Source: Viscum album
Taxonomy: Eukaryota > Streptophyta > Magnoliopsida > Santalales > Viscaceae
Direction of reading: 5' to 3'
Length of the DNA: 64,000 nucleotides
Assembly: GCA_963277665.1 (NCBI GenBank)
Contig: OY728121.1
Coordinates: 962,145,097-962,209,096 of the forward strand
Shown here: positions 1 to 11,712 of the stretch, piece after piece
Numbering within the stretch: position 1 is the first letter of the stretch
How the letters are laid out: every line of letters begins with the position of its first letter
Notes under the pieces: model-generated
Seen by the model: only the letters and a program-made list of their open reading frames with translations
Told to the model about the DNA's origin: nothing
Databases searched by the model: none
Translations under genes and position numbers: made by a program

Positions 1-1188
1 TTAAATTACACGGTAAGCGTTCTTATGAGGTGACACATTAATGCGGCATCAACTTCTTTCTCTTGGGTTCCTTGAACAGTTACTTGATAGTAATCATGGA
101 CTTTAGGCAAACCTACCTAATTCCAACGAGAAAGTGGCCTAGAGGGTCACACACTAAGTGTATCTAAGTATATCAATTATAATAAAGATTATTCCCATAA
201 GTGGTTTAATAATTATTCAAGGAAGCCTAAATTGTTTTAAATGACAGAGGAATAATAAAATGAAAACAAGTACACGTCATGTATTAATGATTACACGTCA
301 TGTAGTTTTTATTTTAAAAACAAGTACACGCTGTGTATTAATGATTACACATCATGTAGTTTTCATTTTGGAAAGGAAATGAAAAACAAGTACAAGCCGT
401 GTATTAATGATTACATGCCATGTAGTTTTATGAAAAACAAGTACACACCGTGTAGTTTTTCCAGTCAGGATTTTGAGTAAATAATATTGTTTTATTAAAT
501 GATATTTATTATAATCACCATGGGCGCATGTCAAGGAATTGATGATTCAACATGTGGGATTTTTCAATAAGATTTAATGAAATAAATAAAATGCGTAACA
601 CTCTTATTTATTGTCATAACTCTATAACCTCAAACCCTATTTTAAATATCCTCACAACCCCAACAATTTTCCTTAATCGTTGTGCACAACAATTCTGGGG
701 AATTCTCTGAAGGCCAAGAAAACTCCTTCCTCCAAAAACACTATAAAGACCAAGAGAGATCCTCCTCCATCAGATCAAGATGATCCAATTTGGAAAACGC
801 AAGCAAAGGTTTCTCCACACTAGCACCCAGAGACTCCTTTAGTGACGTCCAGAGATACGCGGTACACGTGTGGATCACCGCTAGAGGAAGTATACCCTTG
901 GATTCTATGATGCAATGATGAATCACATTGGAACATGATCAAAAATATCAATGAATAAAGAACACCATAAAAGGTACTTCTTTTTAATTAATTAAATTAA
1001 TTATAATAAACCTGTGATGATCCTCGTTTGTGGTTCCGAGACCATCCTTCTTCTTTGTCTATTTCTATGATTTGATCCATATAGATTGGCATTTATCGTC
1101 GTATTAATCTCGGATTGATCCTTGCTAATGACAAAAATACCAAGTGGTCACATCCACCAATGAACTTTCTCTGTTCCCGGAACCTTCA
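1..1188 (+). repeat. 5' LTR of Copia-1 (3' part only)
   Basis: Position 1 aligns with 7779 of the 3' LTR, and the copy ends at 1188 (AACCTTCA) directly before the primer site. The two copies are clearly the same sequence but differ at many positions and by small indels, so the insertion is not recent. The TATA-like box seen in the 3' LTR (8440) is here degraded to TTTTAAATA near 640. The palindrome array at 271-454 lies in this LTR. The small minus-strand open frames at 352-534 and 741-926 are chance frames. Confidence 0.93.
271..454. repeat. Array of seven 13-bp palindromes in the 5' LTR
   Basis: Variants of TACACGCCGTGTA start at 271, 292, 325, 346, 391, 412 and 442. They fall in pairs exactly 21 bp apart (271/292, 325/346, 391/412), joined by a conserved TTAATGAT spacer, and each pair sits in an AACAAG...AGTTTT context. 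The last copy has lost its partner. Most differences between copies are C-to-T or G-to-A changes at the central CpGs (CACGTCATG, CACACCGTG). The arms are 6 bp around one central base. This suits a homodimer DNA-binding site better than an RNA hairpin. Confidence 0.9.
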
Positions 1189-1190
1189 AA

Positions 1191-1202
1191 TGGTATTAGA
1201 GG
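1191..1202 (+). other. Primer binding site of Copia-1
   Basis: TGGTATTAGAGG starts two bases after the LTR end. It matches the common plant site TGGTATCAGAGC, complementary to the 3' end of initiator Met-tRNA, with one C-to-T change at the seventh base and a changed last base. This fixes the LTR end at 1188 and the plus orientation. Confidence 0.85.
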
Positions 1203-1435
1203 GAGGTTACAACATTGATTATTGTTATTTATTTTTTGTTGATAATTTATGAATTTATATTTGATTCAATTAAAGATAAAGCATTCTATAAAACTGAATG
1301 AATGAGATATGTTCTCCCTCATTCATTTCTAGATTCAAATAATAGAAAAAAAATATTTAATTTTTAATTTTGATTAAAATAAAAATGAGGAACTCATCTG
1401 GAGGAGACACTCTTTCTGTCTGTATAACACAAGAA

Positions 1436-1847
1436 TACACAGCGTGTAGTGAAAACTACACATCGTGTACTTAGGTTTAATGAACCAGTAGTGGTCCGCC
1501 AAACCATGTTGTGTGAATTGAGAATGCCTAATTATTTATTACACCGGGTTGACCAGAATAGAATGGTGTATGGAAACCGGAATACACGGCGTGTATGTTG
1601 AATCAATATGCTGTGTAGTCTGATCTAGCCTAGGTGAAACCATGTACAAGGAGAAGCCATGTACTACGTACAAGGGATTGCTAGGCCAGTAACCGCATAA
1701 CAAAGAAGTACACGCCATGTCATATTAATCTACAGGCCGTGTACTACAAAATTTCCAACGTATAAAAAACACGCCAAAGCCGCCAGTGTGTACTTTGGAT
1801 ATTGGGTGAAAAATACACACCGTGAAATATATCCTACACGCCGTGTA
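1436..1847. repeat. Palindrome pairs in the Copia-1 leader
   Basis: Four further pairs of the TACACGCCGTGTA-like palindrome start at 1436/1457, 1583/1605, 1709/1731 and 1814/1835, with spacings of 21, 22, 22 and 21 bp. The best copies are TACACGGCGTGTA (1583) and TACACGCCGTGTA (1835). Unlike in the LTR, the sequence between and around the pairs is not conserved. The palindrome and its spacing, not a longer tandem unit, are what recur. Confidence 0.85.
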
Positions 1848-3126
1848 CTTTCCAAAAATGGAATTTCACAAGGTTTCCTCTAAAATTACAAAGACCCATC
1901 CAAGGAATATGGATGAGAAGAATCTCAAGGAAATTTAGAAAGGAATTTAAGATAAATAATTGATTAATTATAAGATAATAATTAATTTAATTCAAGTGCG
2001 ACTTATCTTAAATGAAATAATGATTAAAAGAATTTTGAATTCTATATATTCATAAATGTCTTTACATGTTATGGATGATCATGAGCTAGACCAAAGACCC
2101 TTTGTGTGTGTATGGTTTCCTTTATTCGTTGGTCTTCGAGCCTTCTTCCAATAATATGTAGGGTCGGTGTGCCCATGGTTTCTTTAATGTAAACCCCATG
2201 TAATGGATGATCTCCCGAGTTATAGGCGACTGTTCAAAACCCAAAGCTGATGTGAAACCAACATAAGAAGATACAATGGTGGACATTTGGGAGCTGTAAA
2301 ACATGAACTATCAGGTTCACGATGTTTTTACCTAGGTCAGGGTTATCTTATCAAAACCTCTAAATAAACTAACTAATAGAATCTGATGATCATACCATCT
2401 TATTTTATTTCTATCTGATTTCATGGTTTATTTATTATGTATATATTGTCTCAATCAAATAATTAATGAAATAAAAAATCATGGAAATATGAAATAAATA
2501 AAAAATAGACTATGCGTAAACTTTATCAGAACATGGTTTATCACTTAAGCAAGCATCAATTAATATTATGAAGCATGTGATAATGAAAAACTATGTATAA
2601 ATAATAAAATCCCTCAAATACCATATTAAGTCAGACCAATCCTTTTGTTACTTGATTAAGGGAAAGACTTAATAAAACTATGTGTTTGACCAACCCTTGT
2701 TGGGACACTTACTTTTATAAAGGAAGCTCTTATGAAAGATTCGGGTTGACTTAAACATTTTACATCAAGAGGAGTATCCCTTTATAATGTTGTTGTAAAA
2801 TGGAGGAAATTGTTGAGTAAATCTATCTCAGTATTTCAAGATTGGGCACTCCACTCAACAGATCAAGGAACTGTAAGCTCACAGTTGGTAAAGACCTGCC
2901 TACCTAAATACCTTTAAATAGCTTAACCAACCCTTATTGGGGTTATGTGAAGGGGAATATGGATCCTTTCCACTAGAATTTCATGGAAACTGGACATTCC
3001 ATGTTCAATGGTGACGACCATTGGGACTTGATAAAATAGTGGGAGAATTAAAAAATGAATTTAATATTCACAAAATGTAGTTAAAAGGTACTGATAAATA
3101 TGATCTTTTAATTTTTAGAATTCAAT

Positions 3127-3954
3127 ATGAAAAACTCATCAACCACATTTTCTATGCGATCAATTTGAGATAAAGACAATATCCTCACTGACAATAACTT
3201 TCAGGAATGGTTTAGGCTCCTTCGGGTAATCCTACGCCATGAATGAATGTTTTACGTGCTGGAGTCCTCACTTCCTGATCCGCCTGCCCAAGGGGCAAGT
3301 AATGAATATTTCATAGTCTATGATAAATATTTGAACGATGCACTCGATGTTCAATGTTTGATGCTATCATCAATTTCTAGTGAGCTCATGAAGTCTCATG
3401 AAGACATGGATACCTATAGCATGCTCGAGCACCTCCGTGTCCTATACTAGGAGAGAGCAAGACATGAAAGGTTTGAGATTTCCAATGATTTATACCAGAG
3501 CAAGCTTGGAGAGGGTGCCCCAGCTGGGCCTCATTTAGTCCAGATCATTGGATTCATAGAGCGCTTGGAGGTTCTAGGGATTAAAATCCCCAATGAAATG
3601 GGTAATGATCTCATTCTTGCATCACTCCCCCAGATCTTCTCTATCTTTGTTGTGAATTTCAACATGAACAACATTGAGAAGTCTCTATCTAATCTTTTTA
3701 TCCTCATTCTCCATGTAGACAATGATATGAAGTGTGAAAAGCCTTATGACCTTATAGTGAATAAAAGGAAAGGGAATGAGAAGAGATTTAAGCACAAAGC
3801 TTCTTCAAAGACTTCCAAGAAAACGAAGATCAAAGGGGAGGCAAGAGAACAGGAGGCTGTTTGTTTTGCATGTGGCAAGAAGGGCCACTGGAAGAAAAAC
3901 TACACCAATCCAAGGAATCAAGGGGAAGATTTAGGTGCGTTTGTTATCGAATGA
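3127..3954 (+). pseudogene. gag: Copia-1 gag (capsid and nucleocapsid), interrupted
   Basis: This is the Gag part of the polyprotein, which packages element RNA in cytoplasmic particles. The ATG at 3127 opens a frame that reads, across stops, into pol. Typical copia Gag segments are visible: FQEWFRLLRVIL, then YVLE near 3250, HEDMDTYSM and ARHERFEIS. A zinc knuckle follows at about 3862-3903, CFACGKKGHWKKNY, with the final Cys of CX2CX4HX4C replaced by Tyr. In-frame stops lie near 3166, 3244, 3448 and 3952. Several look like CAG- or TGG-derived TAG/TGA codons. No frameshift is seen. Sure of family, certain that it is inactive. Confidence 0.9.
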
Positions 3955-5100
3955 AATCTATCTGTTTATACTAATTGGTTTTTAGATACTGCTTGTGGTG
4001 CTCACATCTGTATCCAAATATATGATCCAAGTAGATTCAGAAAGATTGACTAAGGTGAGGTGGATCTGCAAGCAGCCAACAGATCCAGACTTACTATTGT
4101 AGCTATCAGAGACTACCAACTCACATTACCTACTAGGATGGTCTTTGTATTGAAAGGATGTTGTTATGTACCCTCTATAACCAAAAAAATTATTTCAGTA
4201 TCTATATTAGATACTTATGGATTCATCTTCAAGTTTGGAAATGAATGTTGCTACATTTATAAATATAACATTTGTTTTGGCAGGGAACATTTATATATCA
4301 GCCTTTATGTGTTAAAATTCACAAACTAACTAATGGAAATTGATGACAAAGTTAATTTACATGACTCACACCACACCCAACTTTGGCATTACCAGCTTGG
4401 TCATGTCAATGAGAAATGTTTGACAAAATTACATCAAGATGGGTATTTAGATTATTTAGAACTAAAACCACTTGGATTATGTCATGCGTGTCTACAAGGA
4501 AAAATGACCAAATCCTCATTTAGTGGGAAAGGTGAAAGGGCTGAAAATATTCTAGAATTAGTTCACACAGACGTGTGTGTACATTTTCTAGTTTAAGCAT
4601 GGGGTTGGTTCTTGTACTTCATAATTTTTACTGATGATTTTAGTAGATATGGATATATTTACTTAATGAGGTATAAGTATGATTATTTAGATAAGTTCAA
4701 AGAATACAAGAATGATGTTGAGAACCAGCTTGGTAAGAAGATTATGAAACTCCGCTCAGACAGAGGAGGAGAATATTTTAATCAGCACTTCATTGATTTA
4801 TTATGGGAGTTTGGGATTATATCTCAACTCACTCCTCCTTACACACCTCAGTGCAATGGTTTAAGTGAAAGGAGGAACTGCACCCTGTTGGACATGGTGA
4901 GATCAATGATGAGTCATGCAAGTCTTCCATTATCCTTTTTGGGATATTCATTACAAACAACAACACACATACTAAACCAAGTACCAACTAAATAGATAAA
5001 TGGTATTCCATACGAGTTATAGAGTGGACGCAAATCCATGTTATCGAATTTGCATGTGTGGGGTAGCGAAGAATTTTTTAAAGCCTCTTAAGGTAACAAA
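3955..5100 (+). pseudogene. pol: Copia-1 protease and integrase region, interrupted
   Basis: It continues in the same frame as gag. The aspartic protease core is WFLDTACGAH at 3976-4005, where most copia elements have LDTG or LDSG; the Asp is kept but Gly is Ala. The integrase follows: an HHCC zinc domain at about 4366-4506 (H...H...CHAC), then a DDE core with Asp in HTDVC near 4570, TDDFSRYGY near 4630 and Glu in SERRN near 4869. Stops occur near 4052, 4327, 4594 and 4993. The position of integrase before RT is diagnostic of Ty1/copia. Catalytic residues of integrase appear intact despite the stops. Confidence 0.9.
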
Positions 5101-6970
5101 ATTAGACCTCGAGGCACAAAGTGTATCTTTATAGGATATCCTAATGAAAAAAGGGGATATTACCCATAAAACCCCTTAGATAAAAAGGTTACAGTGGCAA
5201 TACATGCCATATTACCTGAGAGGGATCACATATCCAAAATATATAGTGGGAGTGAGAAAGAATTCGATGAAGTCGAGGCTCAAGATACACAAGATATGGT
5301 ATAAGAACATATTACACAAATCCCCATGGAAGACAAATCTTTTCTAAAGACATAAGAACTGCGTAGAAGAATGATAGAGGTGAGAGAACTAGAACAATAT
5401 GGTTTTCTTGTCACTGAGGATGGTGACTCATTATTGGTGGACAATGACGATCCTCTTACCTACAAGGAAGCAGTTGAAGACACATAAGTTGCAAAGTGGA
5501 ATAAAGCCATGAATTCTGAAATGGATTCCATGTACCAAAACCAAGTCTCGATTTTGGTAGATCCTCCAGCTGATGTAAAGGAAATTGGTAATAAATGGTC
5601 ATTCAAGATGAAAATGGAAATAGAGGGAAAATTCACCACTTATAAGGCATGAATGGTTGTAAAAGGTTTTAGACAGCGTCAAGGAATTGACAATGATGAA
5701 AAATTTTCATCAGTTGTGATGATGAAATCAATCATAAACCTATTGGCCATTTCTGCTTACCATGACTATGAAATTTGGCAGATGGATTTGAAAACAAAAT
5801 TCCTTAATGGGAACCTCCAGGTAGATGTCTACATGACACAACCTTAAGGGTTTGTGACTCCAAAGGATGCCAACAAGGTATGCAAGTTTCATAAATCCAT
5901 TTATGGATTAAAGAAAGCATAAAAGGCATAGAACATTCATTTTGATGAATCCTTAACACAATTTGGATTTGTTAATAACGAATGTGAGCCTTGTGTCTAC
6001 AAATGGTTTAGTGGAAGTGTAGTCATTTTCCTAATAGTATATGTTGATGACATATTAGTAATTGGAAATGAAGTCATATCTTACAGTCAGTTAAGGCATG
6101 GTTGGATAAATTCTTCTCTATTAAAGACTTGGGAAAGGCAACATATATTCTTGGGATCAAGATCCATTGTGATAGATCCAAGAGAATTCTGGGCCTAAGT
6201 CAAAGTACATAAATTGACAATACACTGAAGAGATTTGGTATGGAACAGTCCAAGAGGGGATTGTTGGAAGTTTCACATGGCATTAATCTTTCCAAGAAAA
6301 TGTGTCCTCAGAAACATGAGGAAAGAAAGAAAATGGAAAGGATCCCTTATGCATCCGTGATTGGGTCAGTCATATATGCTATTCTATGTACAAGGATAGA
6401 TATTTATTATGCATTAAGTGTGGTAGGTAGATATCAAGCTGATCTAGGAGACCGTCATTGGATGGTAGTCAAGACTATCCTTAAGTATCTGAGGCATACT
6501 AAGGATATGTTTCTGTTTTATGGAGGAGATGGGGAGCTAGTCATCAGAGGACATGTAGATGGTAGTTTCCAGACTGATCAAGATGACATGAAGTCACAGA
6601 CTGGATGCATATTCAGTTTTAATGGAGGTGCAGTGAGCTAGAAGAGCTCAAAGTAAGGTGTGGTGGCAGATTGTACAGCAGAGTCCGAGTATATCATAGC
6701 TTCTGAGGCAGCTAAAGAAGTAGTATGGATGCGAAGCTTTGTCCAAGAGCAGGATGTAGTACCTAACAGTAAAGATCCTATCACACTCTATTGTGATAAT
6801 ACTACAGTGGTGACACTTTCAAAAGAGCCAAGGTCACATCAGTAGACAAAGCACATACTTTGGAAGTATCATCTCTTGAGGGATTTTTCTCATAGAGGCG
6901 AATTTTTAGTGAACAGTATTTCCACGGAAGACAATGTGGCAGACCCCTGGACTAAAGCCTTCACTCAGTA
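5101..6970 (+). pseudogene. pol: Copia-1 reverse transcriptase and RNase H, frameshifted
   Basis: The RT copies element RNA into DNA. Visible are KWSFKMKME, VVKGFRQRQGID, WQMDLKTKFLNG, KSIYGLKKA and the catalytic YVDDILVIGN with both Asp at 6040-6051. The frame is the gag frame up to about 6080. A frameshift follows, and the remainder reads in another frame from about 6240: RIDIYYALSVVGRY, then RNase H with SQTGCIFSF, CTAESEYI (6672) and LYCDNTTVV (6790). Extra stops are at positions normally Trp or Gln (for example in SWKSSKQ, both TAG and TAA). The end near 6970 is followed by the purine tract and the 3' LTR. Confidence 0.9.
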
Positions 6971-7033
6971 GAAACATGATCATCATGTGAGGTATAGATG
7001 AATAAAAGTTTTAGGATGTTGGATCTAGTCCAA

Positions 7034-7042
7034 GTGGGAGTT
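7034..7042 (+). other. Polypurine tract of Copia-1
   Basis: GTGGGAGTT directly precedes the TGTTAGAG that begins the 3' LTR. A GTGGGAG run at this place is the usual plus-strand primer of plant copia elements, and it fixes the 3' LTR start at 7043. Confidence 0.85.
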
Positions 7043-8049
7043 TGTTAGAGTTTGTGTCCTGTGAACCAACTGTTTTTACTTTGATTACATGAATGTACAC
7101 TTATTATATATTGTTCATTGTTCTTCATGACTGTAATATAAAAAATGTCCTTGAATATTTGTTGCATTAATATGGTCATGGAAGATCCCCGCTTTGTTGA
7201 GAACCTTGAAATTATATAACAATATTCTTAAATAAAGTTCTACAGTTTGATGACATACTATGATAGGACACATAATATAGAGATCGTCATGTGAGAGTAC
7301 TCATAAGAAGACGAGACTCTCTCTCATGGAGTTCACACTTGGTAATCTCCAAGATGGGAGATTATGAGAACATACCCTCTAGTAGTAATTCCACATGTCT
7401 TGGTGTCATAAGACATTACTATCTGCGAGTGTGTGTAATGGTCCTTAGACTGGAATATTATCATTAACTCATGTCATGACTCGTGCACTTAGATTTTCTG
7501 ATGAAAATCTTCACGAAGATAGTTGTCGGGAAGTAGGGTACGTTGGGTGCGTCACGAATGGCATTTTATTAATGGATAAGTCGAGGAAATATTTGTCCCT
7601 TACATATTTATGGAAGTAGATATCTCGGTCCCTTTGATTGAAATATAACTTTCTCCCATATTCCATGGCCATGGTGTAATGACGAGTTTATTTATAAAAG
7701 TAAAATAATGAAAAATCAAGAATATAGGTTTATGACACTGCCATGAAACCCACTTGATGAGATATTGAGACAAAGGGATTAAATTACACGATAAGCGTTC
7801 GTATGAGGTGACACGTCAATGAGGTGTCAACTTATTTCTCTTGGGTGCCTTGAACCATTTCTAGACAGTAATCTTGGACTTTATGCAATCCCACCTAATT
7901 CCATTGAGAAAGAGGCATAGAGGGTCACACATTAGGTGTATCCAAGTATCTCAAGTAGAATAAAGATTATTCCTGTATGTGGTTTAATAATTATTCAAGG
8001 AAGCATAAATAATTATAAATTATAGAGTAAGAATAAAATGAAAACAAGT

Positions 8050-8253
8050 ACATGTCATGTATTAATGATTACACGCCATGTAGTTTTTATTTTGAAAACA
8101 AGTACACGCTGCGTATTAATGATTACATGCTGTGTAGTTTTCATTTTGGAAAGGAAATGAAAAACAAGTACAAACCGTGTATTAATGATTACACGCCGTG
8201 TAGTTTTATCAAAAACTAGTACACATGGTGTATTAATTATTACACGTCATGTC
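8050..8253. repeat. Array of eight 13-bp palindromes in the 3' LTR
   Basis: Copies start at 8050, 8071, 8103, 8124, 8169, 8190, 8220 and 8241. They form four pairs, each exactly 21 bp apart. The 5' LTR keeps three full pairs and one single copy, so the ancestral array probably had four pairs. The copy at 8190 is the perfect palindrome TACACGCCGTGTA. Confidence 0.9.
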
Positions 8254-8439
8254 ATTTTTCCAGTAGGGATTTTGAGTAAATAATAATATTTTATTAAATG
8301 ATATTTATTATAATCAGAGTGGGAGCATGTCAAGGAATTAATGATTCGGCATGTGGGGGTTTTCAATAAGATTTAATTAAATAAATAAAATGCGTAACAC
8401 ACTTATTTATTGTCATAACTATGTAACCTCAAACCCGAT

Positions 8440-8447
8440 TATAAATA
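8440..8447 (+). promoter_or_regulatory. TATA-like box of the Copia-1 LTR
   Basis: TATAAATA lies about 190 bp downstream of the last palindrome in the array. It is the only good TATA match in the central LTR, and the copia transcription start is expected shortly after it. The assignment is by position and sequence only. Confidence 0.5.
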
Positions 8448-8987
8448 TCCTTACAACCCCAACACTTTTCCATAATCATTGTGAAAAAAAATTCTAGAGA
8501 GTTCACTCAAGGCCCAAAGAACTCCTTCCTCCATGAACGCTCTCAAGACCGAGAGAGATCCTACTCTATCGGATCAAGACGATCCAAGGTGGACAACGTA
8601 AGCAAATGTTTCTCCATGTTAGCACCCGGAGACTCCTTTGGCGACGTCCATAGATACGCGGTACACATGTGGATCACCGCTAGAGGAAGTCTACCCTTGG
8701 CTTCTACGACACAATGATGAATCACATCGGAACATGATCTGAAATATCAATGAAGAAAGAACGCCATAAAAGGTTCTTCTTGCCAATTAACTAAATTAAT
8801 TATAATGAACCTGTGATGATCCTCATTTGTGGTTCCGGGACCATCCTTCTTCTTTGTCTATTTCTATGATTCAATCCGTGGAAACTATCATTTATCGTCG
8901 TATTGATCCCAGATTGATCATTTCTAATGACAAGAATCCCAAGTGGGCACATCCACCCATGAGCTTCTGCTGCGCTCAGAACCTTCA

Positions 8988-11699
8988 CGAACCACCCCTT
9001 GAAAGTCCAACCATCACACACCATACTCTTAGGGAACTTGCTAGTGTATTAAATGGATATGTATCTATACCATAGTAATATGAGTATGTAAATTATGTTG
9101 TATAGAATAATGAGTATATTTTTATCTTATTATTATTACTTTATAAATGTTTTTTTTGATATAATAAAGAAAAAATTATATTTTTGGTTAATATTCATAT
9201 TAAATTAATGAATTTATGAATTAATGGATTTTTGAAATAAATAATATTTTAATGAAATATTATTATTAAATAATTTTTATTAAATATAGATGATCATAAA
9301 TTTTTTATGAAGTAAAATGTAATTTTTATTAGGGTTCAAAAACTGCTGTTGTCAAAAACCAGTCATTTTCAATAAATGTTAGTAATTATTTTAAATGTGA
9401 AAATTCAAATATTTAGAAATTATTTTGATAAAATGAATATCATTCTTGGAATTAGAGCATCAAAATTATCCAACATTTAATTTTTCATGATAATATGAGA
9501 CAATGGAATTTTTGGGTAAAAATTAAATACCGTATAAATATACTTTATATTTTATGACAACAGAATGACCGAAATGTGAGTTAATAAGTAATATAAATGG
9601 AATCCACAAACAAATATATTTTTTAATTTAATGTAACGTGATTTTAAGTTTATTTTAGTTATTTTATAAATCCTTTGTGAATCCTCCAAAACTTATGATA
9701 TATTTTAAGGTTTTAAAATCATTTCTTTAAGAGTGTGATTCATTTACACATCACCCTTGGTAATATTTTAATAATTTCGGACCTTGAACTTATAAAATAT
9801 TGAAAACCAGTCCCATTTGGAAGAAAACATGGGAAAAAACTATGGTATGGTTTGGATTTTTTGATATTTTACTATGTAGAATCCAAAACCTAAATAATAA
9901 AGTAATCCCCCTCATTTCCTACATAAACCCACCCATGATCCCTTTTATCTTCACTCAAACTACTCAGAGAACTTCCATACTCTACCCTACACTATCTATG
10001 GTCCTACCAAGGTTCCCTAAAACTTTCCAAAAATCCTTACCAATCCTTTGGAATCACACATTCAAGTAAGGGATCCTTACCTTCCTCTCCTCCTTTCAAA
10101 TTCCAAAAACTTCTTTGAAATTAATTCCTATAATTTCAAATGGTTATATTTTTATTCATTTATAATCATTCCCTCACTGTAAATTTTATGTTATTAGAAT
10201 GAGGGATCATTTATCATCCCCCATTTGGACCCTTATCTAATCCATTACTATACCAAAATTCCATAAGGGATCTTCACATTCTTTTCTTTATTTAAGATTC
10301 TTTTTGAACATATGAATTCTATTTCCATTTCCTAAGGTTGGTACATGTCCTTAAATGTCCCAATTACTGAAGATTTTATTTATATGTGATTATATACCCC
10401 TTTATCTCTCATAAAACCATTTTTATTAATCTGTAAGTGACACGGTTATGCTACTGAAATTTCACCATGATCTTCCTGCAAAAAAGAATTATGTAGTGAA
10501 TACCATACCCATTTCCTATCAAGGGTGTCCCCATTTATGCACAAATACTTTTTTATTGGGGACTTACACATATTTATTCCACACTCCTTAATCTTGGAAT
10601 AAATTATGATGATGAATGAATCCCTATTTTAGAATCTATGTGGCACACTTAAGCCTGATAATGAAATGAATATGATGGGTGCACCTAGATAGCATTCCAA
10701 TGCATTGGATAATGTTTAGTATCATGATACATCATGTTGGGACTAAGAGTGAACCTAATTCCTTTACATGACGTTTTCCACCAAGAGGTCTTGGTGGATT
10801 TATCCTTGACCTAATTTTATGATGTAATGTTTAATATTGTTTCCACAATTCCCTTTTTTCCTTTATGATTACCACACTATATCATGTCTCACTGTTCATT
10901 TTTATGATTCCTACTCTTTTTATACCCCATTGACATGCCTATTGTAAAACATGTATCATCTTATTCATGTAATTACTTATTTATTACCTTAATTAGCTTT
11001 ATATGTCACCCCTTTATTATGTTTTTCCCTAGGTTATCCCATACAGGTTTAAGTTTGTTGGAGTATTATGATCATGTCAATGAAGTGTTCAATAATTTTT
11101 TGTATCCCATGTTATAAGTTGTCATGTAATGTAACTAATTCCCAAATACACTATACCTATAGATATTTTAGTTTGTATTCAGTTTGATTTTATGTAATAA
11201 AACATGAATTAATGTGTAATAAAGAGACGAGTTATTATAAAACCAATACACTATGATAGTCTTGGAAGTGATCCTTGACTAAAGAAATGATTTTATATAC
11301 TTATGTGTATTCCAAAAACTTATGTTTTATGATAATTGTATTTTCTCTTGACTCGTTTTATTTTATTCCTTTATGATTAATGTTTTATGAACTTATAAGC
11401 TTAATTCCATGACTCAAGATTATATTATATAATATGATTGATATGGTTTTGAAATTTTAATATCACATTCTTATACCCTTATAACCATGTTATTATTAAG
11501 TAAGATATGACTAACATGGATGCTAGTTGTGAAGAACTATGTGGAAGATGATGTAGATCTCTTATGTACTAGATTTTTATGTACTAATGTTTCCAAATAA
11601 ACTAAACCTTTACGGTACTAGTGTGGATCATAATTTTATGTAATTAATATTCATATAATAAGATGTAATATCTATGTACAAATTTTTTGGGTATCTATA
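8988..11699 (+). repeat. 5' LTR of gypsy-type element G (copy A)
   Basis: The end of this LTR is fixed by the primer site at 11702. About 11240-11698 aligns with the last 500 bases of copy B (27560-28085): both contain a GATCCTTGACTAA segment, TTATGTGTAT, AAACCTTTAC and GATCATAATTTTATG. The left boundary is uncertain. Similarity to B (ATGAATATGAG at about 24170) is visible from about 9070, so the LTR probably starts where Copia-1 ends. Copy A lacks the ~186-bp subrepeats of copies B and C. The open frames at 9800-10069 and 10935-11117 have no recognisable product. Confidence 0.7.
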
Positions 11700-11701
11700 G
11701 T

Positions 11702-11712
11702 TGGTATCAGAG
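11702..11712 (+). other. Primer binding site of element G
   Basis: TGGTATCAGAG, an exact match to the common Met-tRNA primer site of plant gypsy and copia elements, follows directly on the sequence shared with the end of LTR copies B and C. Confidence 0.85.

Larger units (their letters stand above)
1189..3126 (+). other. Long untranslated leader of Copia-1
   Basis: About 1.9 kb separate the primer site from the first plausible gag ATG at 3127. No copia protein similarity is visible in this stretch. Its first third (1436-1847) holds further pairs of the 13-bp palindrome also found in the LTR. The rest is AT-rich with no recognised feature. The minus-strand open frame at 2122-2304 has no recognisable product. 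Confidence 0.7.
1..8987 (+). mobile_element. Copia-1: nearly complete Ty1/copia LTR retrotransposon, 5' end outside the window
   Basis: The first 1188 bases repeat bases 7779-8987 in direct orientation, so they are the two LTRs of one element. The 3' LTR starts at 7043 with TGTTAG and ends at 8987 with ...CTTCA, giving a 1945-bp LTR; about 750 bases of the 5' LTR lie left of the window. Between them are a Met-tRNA primer site (1191), a leader of about 1.9 kb, one gag-pol frame in copia order (Gag, protease, integrase, RT, RNase H) and a purine tract at 7034-7042. The 5-bp target duplication cannot be checked because the left flank is missing. The coding frame has many stops and one frameshift, so the element is dead. 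I did not assign its lineage. Confidence 0.93.
7043..8987 (+). repeat. 3' LTR of Copia-1
   Basis: The LTR runs from TGTTAG to CTTCA, 1945 bp. It aligns with the partial 5' LTR from 7779 onward. It carries a palindrome array (8050-8253) and a TATAAATA box at 8440-8447, with no recognised protein. The short open frames at 8481-8717, 8800-9024 and 8827-9075 are chance frames; two of them run past the LTR end. Confidence 0.93.
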
